NCBI GenBank assembly: GCA_016800925.1
Contig: JABCPU010000144.1
Location: forward strand, 1 to 64,000
Length of the DNA stretch: 64,000 bases
DNA from: Suillus spraguei
Taxonomy: Eukaryota > Basidiomycota > Agaricomycetes > Boletales > Suillaceae
Direction of reading: 5' to 3'
A model generated the notes under the pieces. The model saw only the letters and a list, made by a program, of their open reading frames with translations, did not search any database and had not been told where the DNA came from. Shown here one piece after another: positions 1 to 10,106 of this stretch (position 1 is its first letter; each line of letters opens with the position of its first letter). The translations under genes were made by a program, and so were the position numbers.

Positions 1-1255
1 TGTACTCCTCTGACTTTGGGCCTAATCTATTTCCAGGGATGTACTCTATGCCAATCCACACAGTTCCCAAGGAGGGAGGGAAATTTCCTCTTGTCACCAA
101 TCATAGTGCCAGATCTTATTCTCTCAACTCTATGATAGCTAAAGCAGACATTGCTGGAGTCACTCTCGATAATGTTCAACATCTAGGGAACGCCCTTCGA
201 CAATATAGGCAACAAAAAGGAAATGGACCACTTCTCATCTGGAAGGCTGATGTTTCCGAAGCATATTGGCAAATGCCTATGCATCTGCTATGGCAAATCA
301 AACAGATTGTATCATCTGAAGGACATTGTCACATCGACCATTCTAATGTATTTGGAAGATGTGGATCTCAAAAGATTTTCCACGCCTTCATGTCCCTGTC
401 ACAACCCTTATAACCAATTAAGGCAGGGGCAGAGACTAGGACTCAAACTAAGGTTATCACAAGAGGAAAAGGATAGCAGGTACGTCTGGTTGTTACACTT
501 GGCAGATACAAGAGGTTTGAACTAAAGAACTACTACAACGAAACTAGCTAACTATATACACATATTGAAACTGAGATATAAACTGAGTCTGAAACTACTA
601 GCCAATCATAAAATAGAAGTGAGAATCGTACGATTGATAGTTGTGACATAGTTATGACATCATATTCTAGAAGGTTCTAAGATCATGTGATACTATCTTA
701 TCTTATCTTATTCAATAGCATCATAGAAGATCTCTTCATCTTCATCAGGGAGTTTGGTTATAGAAGCGGATATAGGGATTCCAATGGGGTTAGGGTTTGT
801 CTTAGCGCTGGGTTTAGACGCTTTAGGGAAATTGAGGAAAGAATAATGATTTGTATTTGGAATTCATGACAATCCCTCATCATGTGGCTGGCAATTTTTA
901 CTCAATTCATCCTTGCTTACATTTATGTCAATGACTCATTCTCTTATGCAGAGGCACAAGATCAGATCTTTTATGACAAGTATCAGAAGCTTTTACCCCA
1001 TAATATGGTGCAACTCTTGCAGCTCTGGGATGTACTTGGAATCCCGCATGAAGAATGGAAACAAGTTTTTGGCTCACCTCTGCCTGTTATTGGATTTGAC
1101 ATTGATGCTCAACTCATGCGCATAACACTGCGGGAACAATCCAAGGTTGATCTGGTTTCAGAACTGCAGATTTTCGCTCATCATTGTCATAGAAGAATGC
1201 TTCGGGAGTGTGAACATATTGCAGGGTCTCTGAACTGTGCTCTTAATGTCACACT
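1..1255 (+). pseudogene. Reverse-transcriptase relic (DIRS/Ngaro-like or related), split by a solo LTR
   Basis: Two ORF pieces (39-396 and 872-1255) read as one reverse-transcriptase domain once the LTR at 397-871 is removed. The first holds a PKEGGKFPLVTNHS stretch and the palm motif KADVSEAYWQMPM. The second holds LLQLWDVLGIPHEEWKQ and the catalytic box, which reads YVNDSFSY. From memory of Agaricomycete homologues this box is normally YVDD, so one catalytic aspartate is probably lost. Joining across one copy of the duplicated target gives ...FMSL-IMWLAIF... in frame. The domain is open at the window's left edge and is cut on the right, first by a solo LTR at 1256 and then by the element starting at 1890. 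RT assignment is good; the DIRS/Ngaro placement is inference, because no tyrosine recombinase is visible here. Confidence 0.7.
397..871 (+). repeat. Solo LTR, family H (475 bp)
   Basis: It starts TGTCACAACCC and ends CATGACA, so the termini are inverted (TGTCA/TGACA). Flanks are GTCCC (392-396) and ATCCC (872-876), a 5-bp target duplication with one difference. It interrupts the reverse-transcriptase frame exactly at the duplication. Only one copy was seen in this window. The short ORFs inside it look like chance frames. Confidence 0.75.
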
Positions 1256-1879
1256 TGTTACAGTCGTATGTGCCCCTATTCATTCTCCTTTCTATTCTCG
1301 TATATCACGTGATATGGAGCTTATTGCTTGGACACTTCCACTTCCATCAGACATCACATGACTATATGATTCAACTAGTACATCGTCGATACATCATATC
1401 ATGTGATGTCATGACTTCCCATGACTCCATTCTTGGACTTAACTGGTTTAGCATATGTGTATGCTAAACCTATGTCTTTATCTCTGACTCATGCGTCTCA
1501 ACATGCTTGTATGATACATGCCTTCCTTATTAGGATATGCAGTTATATTCTCACGATTACCTGGTCTGTGTGCACATATGTACCTATATAAGCACAGTGT
1601 ACTTGTAGTAGATTCTTCACTTTAATCTTACTGGGTTTTACCTGGAACATCCTTTGCTTAGGTCTCCAACCTAAGTCGTCTCTAAGTCTAAGCACTCCTT
1701 AGCCTTAGTCTCTATTCTCGTAGAACCTCTTAGGCTTGTCTTTGAGGCTGAACCCTTGATCATACTCGGAACGCGTTCCTTGTACTTTCACCTTGTCCTC
1801 TTCTGGACATTGTAGAACTTCCCAGCAGACCATCTGTGTCTTTTCACTGTCGCTGGTGACGCCACCCCAGTTCATAACA
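1256..1879 (+). repeat. Solo LTR, family A copy 1
   Basis: It starts TGTTACAGTCGTATGTGCCCC and ends CCCCAGTTCATAACA. The perfect 5-bp duplication ACACT flanks it (1251-1255 and 1880-1884), so it is a complete solo LTR. At 624 bp it is about 150 bp longer than the other A copies (471-476 bp). The extra sequence lies near 1290-1480 and includes a perfect 11-bp hairpin (1445-1455/1460-1470). A TATA-like CCTATATAAGC sits near 1590, where the family's promoter would be expected. Confidence 0.85.
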
Positions 1880-1889
1880 ACACTGTTGT

Positions 1890-2362
1890 TGTTATGAACT
1901 GGGGTGGCATCACCAATGACAGTGAAAAGACACAGTCGGTCTGTTGGGAGGTTCTACTGTGTTTAAAGAAGAATGAGGACAGCAAGTACAAGGAAGGTTC
2001 CCAGTATGAGCGAAGGTTCAGTCTAAGAGTCGCAACTCAAAGACAATTGAGAATAATGACCAAGGCTAAGGAGTGCTTAGACTTAGAGATGATTTGGATG
2101 ACTTAGGTTGGAGGCCTAAGCCAAGGATATTCCAGGTAAAACCCAGTAAGATTAAAGTAAAGTATACAAGTGTAGTACAACATGCTTAAATAAGCCAATA
2201 TGTGCGCACAGGCCAAGGGAGACATGAGAATGTAAGTGCATATCCTGAAGAGGAAGGCAACTATAGTACAGACACGTTGAGCATATAAGTCAAGAGGTGT
2301 ATCATGTGATATACAAGGTAAGAACAGAAGGAAAATGAATAGGGGCACATACAATTGTAACA
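1890..2362 (-). repeat. 3' LTR, family A copy 2 (minus strand)
   Basis: Reverse complement of LTR-A: on the + strand it runs TGTTATGAACTGGGG... to ...CGACTGTAACA-like sequence ending TTGTAACA. It belongs to an internal region on its right that carries ORF3 and a polypurine tract. Only 10 bp separate it from LTR-A copy 1, which lies head-to-head on the other strand. No matching 5' LTR of this element was found. Confidence 0.8.
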
Positions 2363-2375
2363 TTACCCCTGTTTT
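2363..2375 (-). other. Polypurine tract of the LTR-A element
   Basis: On the minus strand AAAACAGGGGTAA directly abuts the LTR start (TGTTACA...). The same tract sits before the other two 3' LTRs of this type, at 24046-24057 and, as AAAACAGGGTAA, at 22512-22523. A purine-rich block next to a 3' LTR is the usual plus-strand primer site. Confidence 0.7.
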
Positions 2376-2397
2376 ATGCATGGAGTCACTGACTACA

Positions 2398-3330
2398 TTA
2401 CTTGCTGCAGTTAGCATAGTAGATGGGATCATTGGACCACTTGTAATCCTCATCGAGAACAGATCCACTCATCATATAAGCTGCTTCTTCAGCTCCTGCA
2501 CAATGTTTAGAGTCACACCTGCCTAATGCGAGAATTCGTTCTTTGTCAAGTTGTGCTTCCCACTTATGAAGTGTGTCATAGAACCCCTCATCCTTCCAAG
2601 TAAGAGTAGAAGGTGGAGTGCTGGTGAACTGAGGGCAATATAGCAAGAGATGGGTAGGTGACCAATAGCGACAAACTCTGCATTGGTACTCGTGACAGTT
2701 CTTCTGTCGATGACTGAGCATTCTGCAGATACAGCATTTCATGTTTTTGTCGGGGTTAGAAGTTGAAGTTTGGAGAGGTGTGGGAGCGATAACATGTTGG
2801 TAGGGACTAGTAGAGCATGCACATTTCTTTCCCCATTTACAAGAAATATGTTTCAAGGCTCATTCATTACTAGAACATATGTCATCGGCTTGATCATCAG
2901 TGATGGTGAATGGTGATGGAGATGGTGTGATAACAGCTGCTGCTAGTAGCTCGTCAGGGTCGGATGAAGTCATAGGCCCTAAGGCTTCTACAAGAATGGG
3001 AATGGCGGGGTCGGATGGTCTGAAGACATAGGGGATGGACATTGGTGGATGGATATGAAGTCCTTTTAACTGATGACCGAGTGCGATAATCTCAGCAGGC
3101 TCGATGTTCAGTTCTTTAGTGGCAACCACTTCTTCATGCATGACAGCCGATGCATCAAAAAGGTGAAAAGGTTCTGTGTCTTTGTCAAGTATGACAGCAG
3201 TGTTTACTGGCAATGGCGTAGGTTGGCTTTCATAGTTATGAATAGCAGATATCAAGCAAGATACTAATCCTCTCACTTCTCTAGACTCATCTGCTGCTTC
3301 CTCAATTCCTCCAATGATGGCGTCAGCCAT
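2398..3330 (-). pseudogene. Retrotransposon ORF3: tandem zinc-knuckle protein, copy 1
   Basis: Two minus-strand ORFs (3330-2860 and 2859-2398) are in the same frame, separated by a single TGA (2857-2862 region, context NE-TGA-AL). The N-terminal part is acidic, without a known domain. The C-terminal part has two adjacent zinc knuckles, CCICRMLSHRQKNC then CRVCRYWSPTHLLLYC, that is C-X2-C-X4-H-X4-C-X4-C-X2-C-X6-H-X4-C. A conserved tail GFYDTLHKWEAQLDK...AEEAAYMMSGS follows. It sits immediately upstream of the polypurine tract and 3' LTR-A. The same gene is found at 23381-24022 and, diverged, at 21438-22523, where it follows integrase. A nucleic-acid-binding role is inferred from the knuckles only. 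Confidence 0.7.
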
Positions 3331-3409
3331 GTTGTTGGCTTCCTGACATTCCTTCTAATTGTTCTTCAGTCAATCAACCACACTAGCACTTGATCAACTA
3401 AACCTTTCG

Positions 3410-4957
3410 AGGTGCCTTTCGAAAAACTTTACTGCCGTACAAACTAAAGCAAGGCACTCCAAAGGTAACTGCTTCTGAAATATGTCAGGTCTCCTGTGAG
3501 CGATGCAATAAGAGCCAGTGTAGAAGAAAGCAATGACAGCCTCGTGCAGCACCAGGTGAGCTGCATTTTGAGTGTTGCCGAGTTCATCCACACCGTAGTG
3601 CAGAAAGGTGGAGTCCTCTAGCAACATTGTCACAGCCTCTTCAACCCAGGCTGCACATTCTTGGGGAGGAATATCAGATGGCAGGATGAGGTTATATAAG
3701 GATGGCGCGATGCTAGTTACGATCTTCTTGAGATCTGAGCACCACATTGATAAATCTTCATAAAGCTAAAGTAACAGTGCATTAGTAGAAATCAGATGCG
3801 TGACAGTAGACTGCCAGATGTACATACCAGCTTTGCCATGTCATGTTTTTGATCAGGCCACACACCTAGTAGACTCCCTCGAGTAAAATGTCTTGAGGTG
3901 GAAAGAATGTGTACCCTCTTCAACTTGCTTACCCCCTTCAAGCCACTCTACAAGCAAAGACATGAGGGCCTCATTAACAGAACCTGGCAAATCATCGACG
4001 AATTTCGGGAATGGGTTCTCTATCGCATGTTGGACACAGCACTCTCCCTTTGCATACTCAAGAAAACTCTTCCAATGGGGACCATACCATCCCAACTGCG
4101 TAGCCTTCAGCCCTTCACATGATGCCTTTGATTTTGACTTGAGATCTTTTGTCTCAGCCTGACATAAGAGATTGAGGATTACAGGGTTGGGAGGGCAGAG
4201 ATGTCCATTTCACTTGTGGTGAAGGTGTAGGACATCAGCAGATATGACCTTCAACAAAGAGAAGGTTAGCAGATAGCAGAAAAATATATAAGATATACCG
4301 GAGTCGAAGCATTGTCAGTGCTGGATGTCACATCAGCTACTAAAGACTTCATTGCTGCATTATCATCTTCGTCATGTGAGTGTTGAAATTCAAAGTCAGT
4401 GGGAAGGGCAGTAGTGACAAGAGGTTGTGATGGTTGAGCTTCTTTTGAAAAACCTGTCTTACATCCAGTATGATCACTGAGAAAACTATTGGCTTACTGG
4501 GATGAGCACTATGGTGCCCATATGCTGCACCCCATCCCACTTCTTGGTCTCCATGAGCGTCCTGACTGTCATTGTCATCATCGCTACTACTGCTATCCTT
4601 GTCATCATCATCACTTTCATCACTATCATCAGTAGTCTTAGAGTCTGAACTTTCAGAATCAGTATCTCACGATTCTAAACATACATCAGCAGTTGACCGC
4701 AGGGCAGGGTACAGATTCTTGTAAAATGTAGCATCAGTTTGATGCATAACTGATGTGGATGTGGTAGGTGCTTTTGGCATTGGATATATGGGTGCTGGAG
4801 GACGTGCTGTGGGGTCTGAAGGCTTCTTGGTGGCAGCTATGAGTGTATTGTTAACCTGCAAATGAACGTCTGTGCCAGGGGGGATGAGGGACTGCTCGAA
4901 TCCAAACCACAACCCAGGTTTGTGGTTTGAAAAGCTGGGTTGGTAGATCAGATCCAA
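3410..4957 (-). pseudogene. DUF6532-like fungal protein, truncated and with stops
   Basis: A minus-strand gene read in at least three exons. Exon 1 (4957-4299) has a Pro-rich start and a Ser/Asp acidic run; intron 4298-4249 is 50 bp; exon 2 (4248-3828) contains GWYGPHWKSFLEYAKGEC and the ENPFPKFVDDLPG block; intron 3827-3766 is 62 bp (GTATGT...TTTAG); exon 3 holds WCSDLKKI, the VEEA...GVDELG block and FFYTGSYCIAHRRPDIFQKQLPL. These blocks match my memory of the Agaricomycete DUF6532 family, whose function is unknown. In-frame TGA codons interrupt exon 1 (4667-4669) and exon 2 (4210-4212). The 3' end stops after LVCTA, where sequence joins the ORF3 element; the 5' end abuts LTR-B. Confidence 0.65.
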
Positions 4958-6243
4958 TCCATGGACATCCAGACACCCAATCTATACATCCCAGTCCACC
5001 CATCCAATCCAGCTCACATATCTGATCCACCCATCCACTCCAATCCATATCCATCCGTGTCCATATCCAATCCATATCCATATCCAATCTGTGTCCATAT
5101 CCAATCCATGTCCATATCCAATCTGAGTTCATATCAAAACTATTCCTGCACACCTGCGCATTACCCCTTTTACAATATATGTGTGTCTCTGGCTTTTGGG
5201 TATCTCTGTGCTTCCGGCTCTCGGTGATCTCTGCCTCCGTCTTGATAAGTATTTCATACAAGCTTCATCTCTGAGTTCATAGCCTTATGTCCCACTGTAC
5301 TTACTAATGTGTTTCCATATGCTTCAGACATAGCCTCGGACTATCCTTACTTGCCTTCCTGCATGCTCCTACAGTATATAAACTTGTAGTACAACTCCTG
5401 CAGACCTTAGTCTGATTCATTGTTCCTACTTCTGTATATTCCTTTGATTACTCAGTATCCTGTTATCATGTCTATATAACTCCATTTCCGTTCTTGCACT
5501 TGGGCTCCAGCCCTTGTAAGCTTCTGACTCAGGCCTATGGGATCACTCCCTAAGCCGGAGCTTTAATCTTATGTCCTATAAGCTTTTCAGACTTCGTCCA
5601 TCTCCGTCTATCATCTGTTTCACCTCCGACTCTACCTTTGGTAGTCTTATACTGTCTGTTTCTATTCTGGACCTTGTCCGGAGTAGTCTATACTATCTCT
5701 ACACCATATCCGGACCTACTCCTCTCTAGTAGCCAACACTTCCTCTAAGATTCACAGAGCTATGCTCGTCCGCTCATCTAATTATCTGCTCCTCTGAGCT
5801 CTGGACCTTCGGACCTCTGGCCCTCCGGATCCATCCTATCCTATCCTCTGACATCTATGGATCATCTTTCCCTCCGGAGCTCTGCTCCTATCCTGCCCTG
5901 GACTTTGTCCAGTGATCCATCTTTCATCTGTTCTACTTGGAACTTGTTCCAGTAGTGTTACCATTACTTCCTACCTTCCGGAAATAGTTCCGGCGCATTC
6001 CTGTGCTCATCCGGAAGTCCATCGGAGCTCTGTTGAGCTATCCTGCCTTAGAGTTCATCTGGACTTCATCTGGACTTCACCAGAACTTTTCCTTGGACTT
6101 CATCCAAAATTAAGGGCACATACTCGGGTAAGGGGCACAGCACACAAGCTGAGGCCAAGCCCCTTTGACTTTACAACCCTCCAGTACAACCCCATGTAAG
6201 ACCAGGACTTCTTACTAATCTCCAGTTTTGCATGGTCGTAACA
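4941..6243 (+). repeat. LTR, family B copy 1 (about 1.3 kb)
   Basis: It aligns over its length with 12389-13834: both contain the CCATATCCAATCC-type short repeats, ACAGTATATAAACTTGTAG (a likely TATA box, about 5370), CCGGAAATAGTTCCGG, and the end TTTTGCATGGTCGTAACA. The left terminus is altered (the TGTCATATACC start of copy 2 is not present) and no clear target duplication is seen. It follows the start of the DUF6532-like gene. Confidence 0.7.
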
Positions 6244-8270
6244 CATCCTCTGAACCTGACCGTCAAATCCTATGTCATTGCCCTGGGTCCATTTGTTCAA
6301 TCACTACATCCCCCGAACCTGACCCTCAAATCCTCCATCATCACCTTGGGTCTGGTCTGTTACAAGAACATCCATTTGCATTGCCCCTATCATTTATTTT
6401 CCTATGCTTCACCATCTATCTTTGTCCTGACGACCAGTTCATCCTCCTTGTCCAATTCCTTGTAGGTGACATGCACTGTGGATGCCCTGTGGCATGACTT
6501 AGACCTGACTGCAGGTCTCCTGCTCTTTGTTGGGGCAGCAGATCCTTTGCTGCTGCACTTGTGTTTAGTGCGGTGGGAGCGCGCACACACCCCCAGCTGC
6601 TCATGGCTGCTGTTGTAGCCTTGGCGGAAAATTAGCTGCTGCTGAACACAGGTGCCACAGCCAGGCAACCAGACTGGCAAGGTGGAGTTGGCATGGGAGT
6701 CCTTTGAAGACCACTGGCTGGACTGGCAGCCTTGCCACTACTCTTTGGGGCAGGCTGTACAAAATTAGATGGCGATAACAATGAACAAACTGACTGGGAT
6801 CTCAACATATGGCATCCCCATCTTTGGCACTGGACCAATACTCATTGGCTCCTCATCCAGCCATCAATCTCCACATGGTTAGGTTGTGTCTTAGAGACAG
6901 GGTTGGGAACACATTTCCTTGTCCTTTGAGGACACCTTTGATAGGCTGGTGGGAGGTCAGAAAATGTCAAGAAAAGAAACAAGAAAAGCACCTTTGCTGG
7001 TGCCGGCACTGGCTCAGGCACTGCCACTGCCACATTGTCCAATTCCATGTCATCATCACTAGAGATATGGCCTTAAATTTGGATTTGGCGCATTGGCACT
7101 TGGGCTGTGGAGTGGTGCTTTGGCTCCTTGTGCTCATGGCATGGAGTTGCGCATGCTTGCCATGCTCCAGTTGGTGGCCATGGTCATCAGAAGTATCCTC
7201 TACTGGGACAGCCTTCTCCTTACCCTTGCCTTTGGAAGGCCCTGCGGCGGGTTATGTGGCAGGTGGTATTGGTTGGCCATACTCAATAGTAAGCAGGTAC
7301 AGAGGGCTGGCCTTGCTGTGGGGATCTTCTGGACCAATATTAGTCCAAACTGGCATGCTCACTACCTTGCAAAAGGAGGAGTCCAGGTGTTCATGTAACT
7401 CTGCTGCCGCAGAGAGTACCATGGGCGGCACAGATATGGCCTGCAGGGCGTAAATTGAGAATACACGACTCTATATTTATGTCAGCACATTCATTTGGCA
7501 ATGTGATTATAATGAAAAAAAAACATACCAAAGCATGTGCCATCTCCACCACAATGGGAATGTGCTCGATCTTGTCACCTGCCCAGCAGAAGGCATCAGC
7601 GTTAATGGCATCAAATGACATGTTAAATTTCAGGGGAGTATCATTTTAATGCAGCCAGAGGGCTGGTTGCTTGTGACACTGGTGATATTGGTTGATTCAA
7701 GGTCAACACCAGTTGTGCAGCAGTTGGACAACATCCAGGCTGGCATGAGGCAAGAAGGAGATCACATAGTTGCACTATTAGAGAGCAAGGTTGTTGAGGC
7801 ATGGCTAATGTGCACGCCACCATTGCCGCTACAGAGCGCTGGTGAATTACTTGAAGGGGGAGGGAGAGTAAGCTATTTATTGTTAGCATGTAGTTGTAAT
7901 TGTACTATAATGTGCACCCAAGGACCTTGCCAATCAACTATAATGAAATTTAGATTGGCGGCAGATGCACAGTCTCTAAGAATGGGCTGTCAGATACCCG
8001 ATCCCTGAGATACTTGTGATACTGGCAATTAACATCATAGAATGTCAGTGCACGCTTAATGCCGCGGCGTTGTGTTTCAATGCCACACAAGGCATAGTCC
8101 ATGTTCATCTGCCTGATCTTTGTTTGCTAGCATCTCAATGGCAAGATAAATGTGCACCCTTTCTCCTTCTGAAAATCAACCATTGCATGTGGAACAAAAC
8201 AACCATACCTGGCACATACACAACCACTGATGCCAATTGCTTCTAGCCTGTGCCGGGATGCATTTGCTTG
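6244..8270. other. No gene recognised (GGCA/TGCC-rich sequence)
   Basis: About 2 kb with short ORFs on both strands and none that I can assign. The composition, full of GGCAATG, CACTGGC and GCCACTGCC words, resembles 13.8-17.3 kb, so both may come from the same older repeat or gene family. Confidence 0.4.
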
Positions 8271-8284
8271 ATTTATGGCTCGAT

Positions 8285-9523
8285 GATTGTTGCATTCTGA
8301 CCGTTTAAGTGGAACAATGAAGCTGTTCCTCCTGAAGTCCAGGACAATGTCGCTGAAACCAAAGGTGCTGATATGATTGAGCATTTCCATTTCTCCACTG
8401 AAATGTTCAAACAGGCTGGCACAAGGGTCTTTGTGATGTTGGCATTGTGGGACAGCAGAGGCAAACTGATGTTAGGAGCGTGAGTGTCATCCAAGTTGGA
8501 CTCTTGTTGATCAAAGGTCGAATATCTGATCACAGACATGACCACAATGATCAATTTGGCAGCGCCAAAAGCTTCATGAAGACAAGGAATTGGGATGAGA
8601 TATGTATGCCGAAATGGCAGCAATATGCTGGGGAACAATTTGGTGAGATGCCCAGCTTCTGGTCCTCATTGATGTCCTAACAATTAGCAATTATCAGATG
8701 TCCAGGATGATGAAGTTCCACAGGTCATCACCTCCAAGAAATGACCTGGAGGAAGACAATGATGGGTTACCTATGCTTCCTGAAACCATGTTTTTGAAGC
8801 ATGGTGAACAGCAGCATGTCATTCGGTTGTTCTTGACCAGGGATTACAGTAGGTGGATGTCCCATTCCTAACATTGATAGGACTGAAGGTTTCACAGGGA
8901 TGTGTATGGGAACAGAGAAAGTCAAGGTGGCGGTGCCCTGGGGTGACTTAATCAAGAATCAATCAGATTTCCTAGATGGCACCTACTGGCTGTCAGATGT
9001 ACAGGTAGTGGAACTGTCCAAGATGGACAAAGTCAGTGCTACTGCTCTGTTGGATTTTTGGTATGATCGGCAGAAAAGGAAGCTTCATCCCACCTTCTGT
9101 TTCAAAGCTTGGAAAGACACTGATGGTAATATGGAGCTGCTGGCCAAGGCATATCAGAAAGTCATCCACCAGTCGACCGGCTGCCATAACAAGGCCCATA
9201 ATGCCCCCAAGGCCACACAATCCTCAAGATATCTACAGAATAATGAGGAAGGCTTAGATGAGAAGGAGGAGTATCAGTCCTCTGATGATGAGGAAGAAGC
9301 AGCAATATCCAACCATCACCTGGAGCCACCACTGATATCTCATCAGAAAGTCATCCGCCAGATGAGTCACTGCCACAAGGCCCATGCTGTTCTTAGTGAG
9401 GAAAGATTGGATGAAAGGGAGGACCTTCAGTTCCCCACTGATGATGGAGAGCAAGCATCAATGTCTAACAATGCCAGGGAACAACCACCACTGGCAATGG
9501 TATGTGCTTGCCAAAATCAATGA
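8285..9523 (+). pseudogene. Expanded Agaricomycete family of unknown function
   Basis: Pieces on the + strand read in order: WNNEAVPPEVQDNVAETKG, then MIEHFHFSTEMFKQAGTRVF, WDSRGKLMLGA, a GTGAGT donor (about 8480), then NDQFGSAKSFMKTRNWDEI...KWQQYAGEQF. A broken part follows, and then an intact ORF (8900-9523) with TEKVKVAVPWGDLIKNQ and ATALLDFWYDRQKRK. Multi-copy Agaricomycete proteins with the PWGDL and ALLxFWYxRQ blocks in this order are known to me as uncharacterised. The C-terminal half is acidic and repeats a QKVIxQxxxCH-KAH segment twice (about 9157 and 9345). Stops near 8680-8900 suggest decay. No function can be assigned. Confidence 0.5.
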
Positions 9524-9530
9524 TGGAATG

Positions 9531-10106
9531 CTGACCTGCCGCCACCTTGTTACCAGTCAGATAATACATTCTTCCACCACCTCTCTGGCAGTAGCAAGAC
9601 ATACAAAGGCATGTGTGACTGTAAATAAGGCACCTGCTTCAAAGGCTGCAAAGGCCACAAAGGAACCAACATTATTTGTACTTGGGACATGTTCAGGGAA
9701 GTAGTGTGCTGCCATGCTGATCAGTGACATGCCAGCCAAGAGAACTTTAAGCAAGGTGGCTATAGTTGAAGCTCCAAAGCCAAGAAGGGGCAGGAAATGA
9801 TTCTGGTCATCAGTAATAACAGTAGTGTATGACAACTGTTCACTCCTACTGTATATGATGTTTGCTGCAATTAGATAGCAAGATGGTGCCACCTACCAAA
9901 TCTATTCTATGGCGGGATAGATTGATGTCCCAATGGCGCTGCAACAACAAAAAATTTATTGCTACTATACATGAAAACTGCCCTACATCTACTCAAGAAC
10001 TGCCAGTTGAGTATAGTAGACAGGAACCAAACCTAATATAATATCTATCTATTTCCAGGTGTGGTGGCTACACCTGATGCCACCCCGGCCATGGTGTCTC
10101 TGCTGG
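9531..10106. other. No gene recognised
   Basis: Short ORFs on both strands, without recognisable domains. Its right edge is the target site of LTR-E copy 1; the sequence continues at 11956. Confidence 0.35.

Noticed and set aside
4851..5261. Trp/Asp-rich ORF (WIWTWIGYG... pattern)
   Set aside because: It reads the CCATATCCAATCC repeats of LTR-B in reverse.
7093..7453. Overlapping hydrophobic + strand ORFs near 7.1-7.4 kb
   Set aside because: Three frames are open at once in GGCA-rich sequence, none with a recognisable domain; likely chance.
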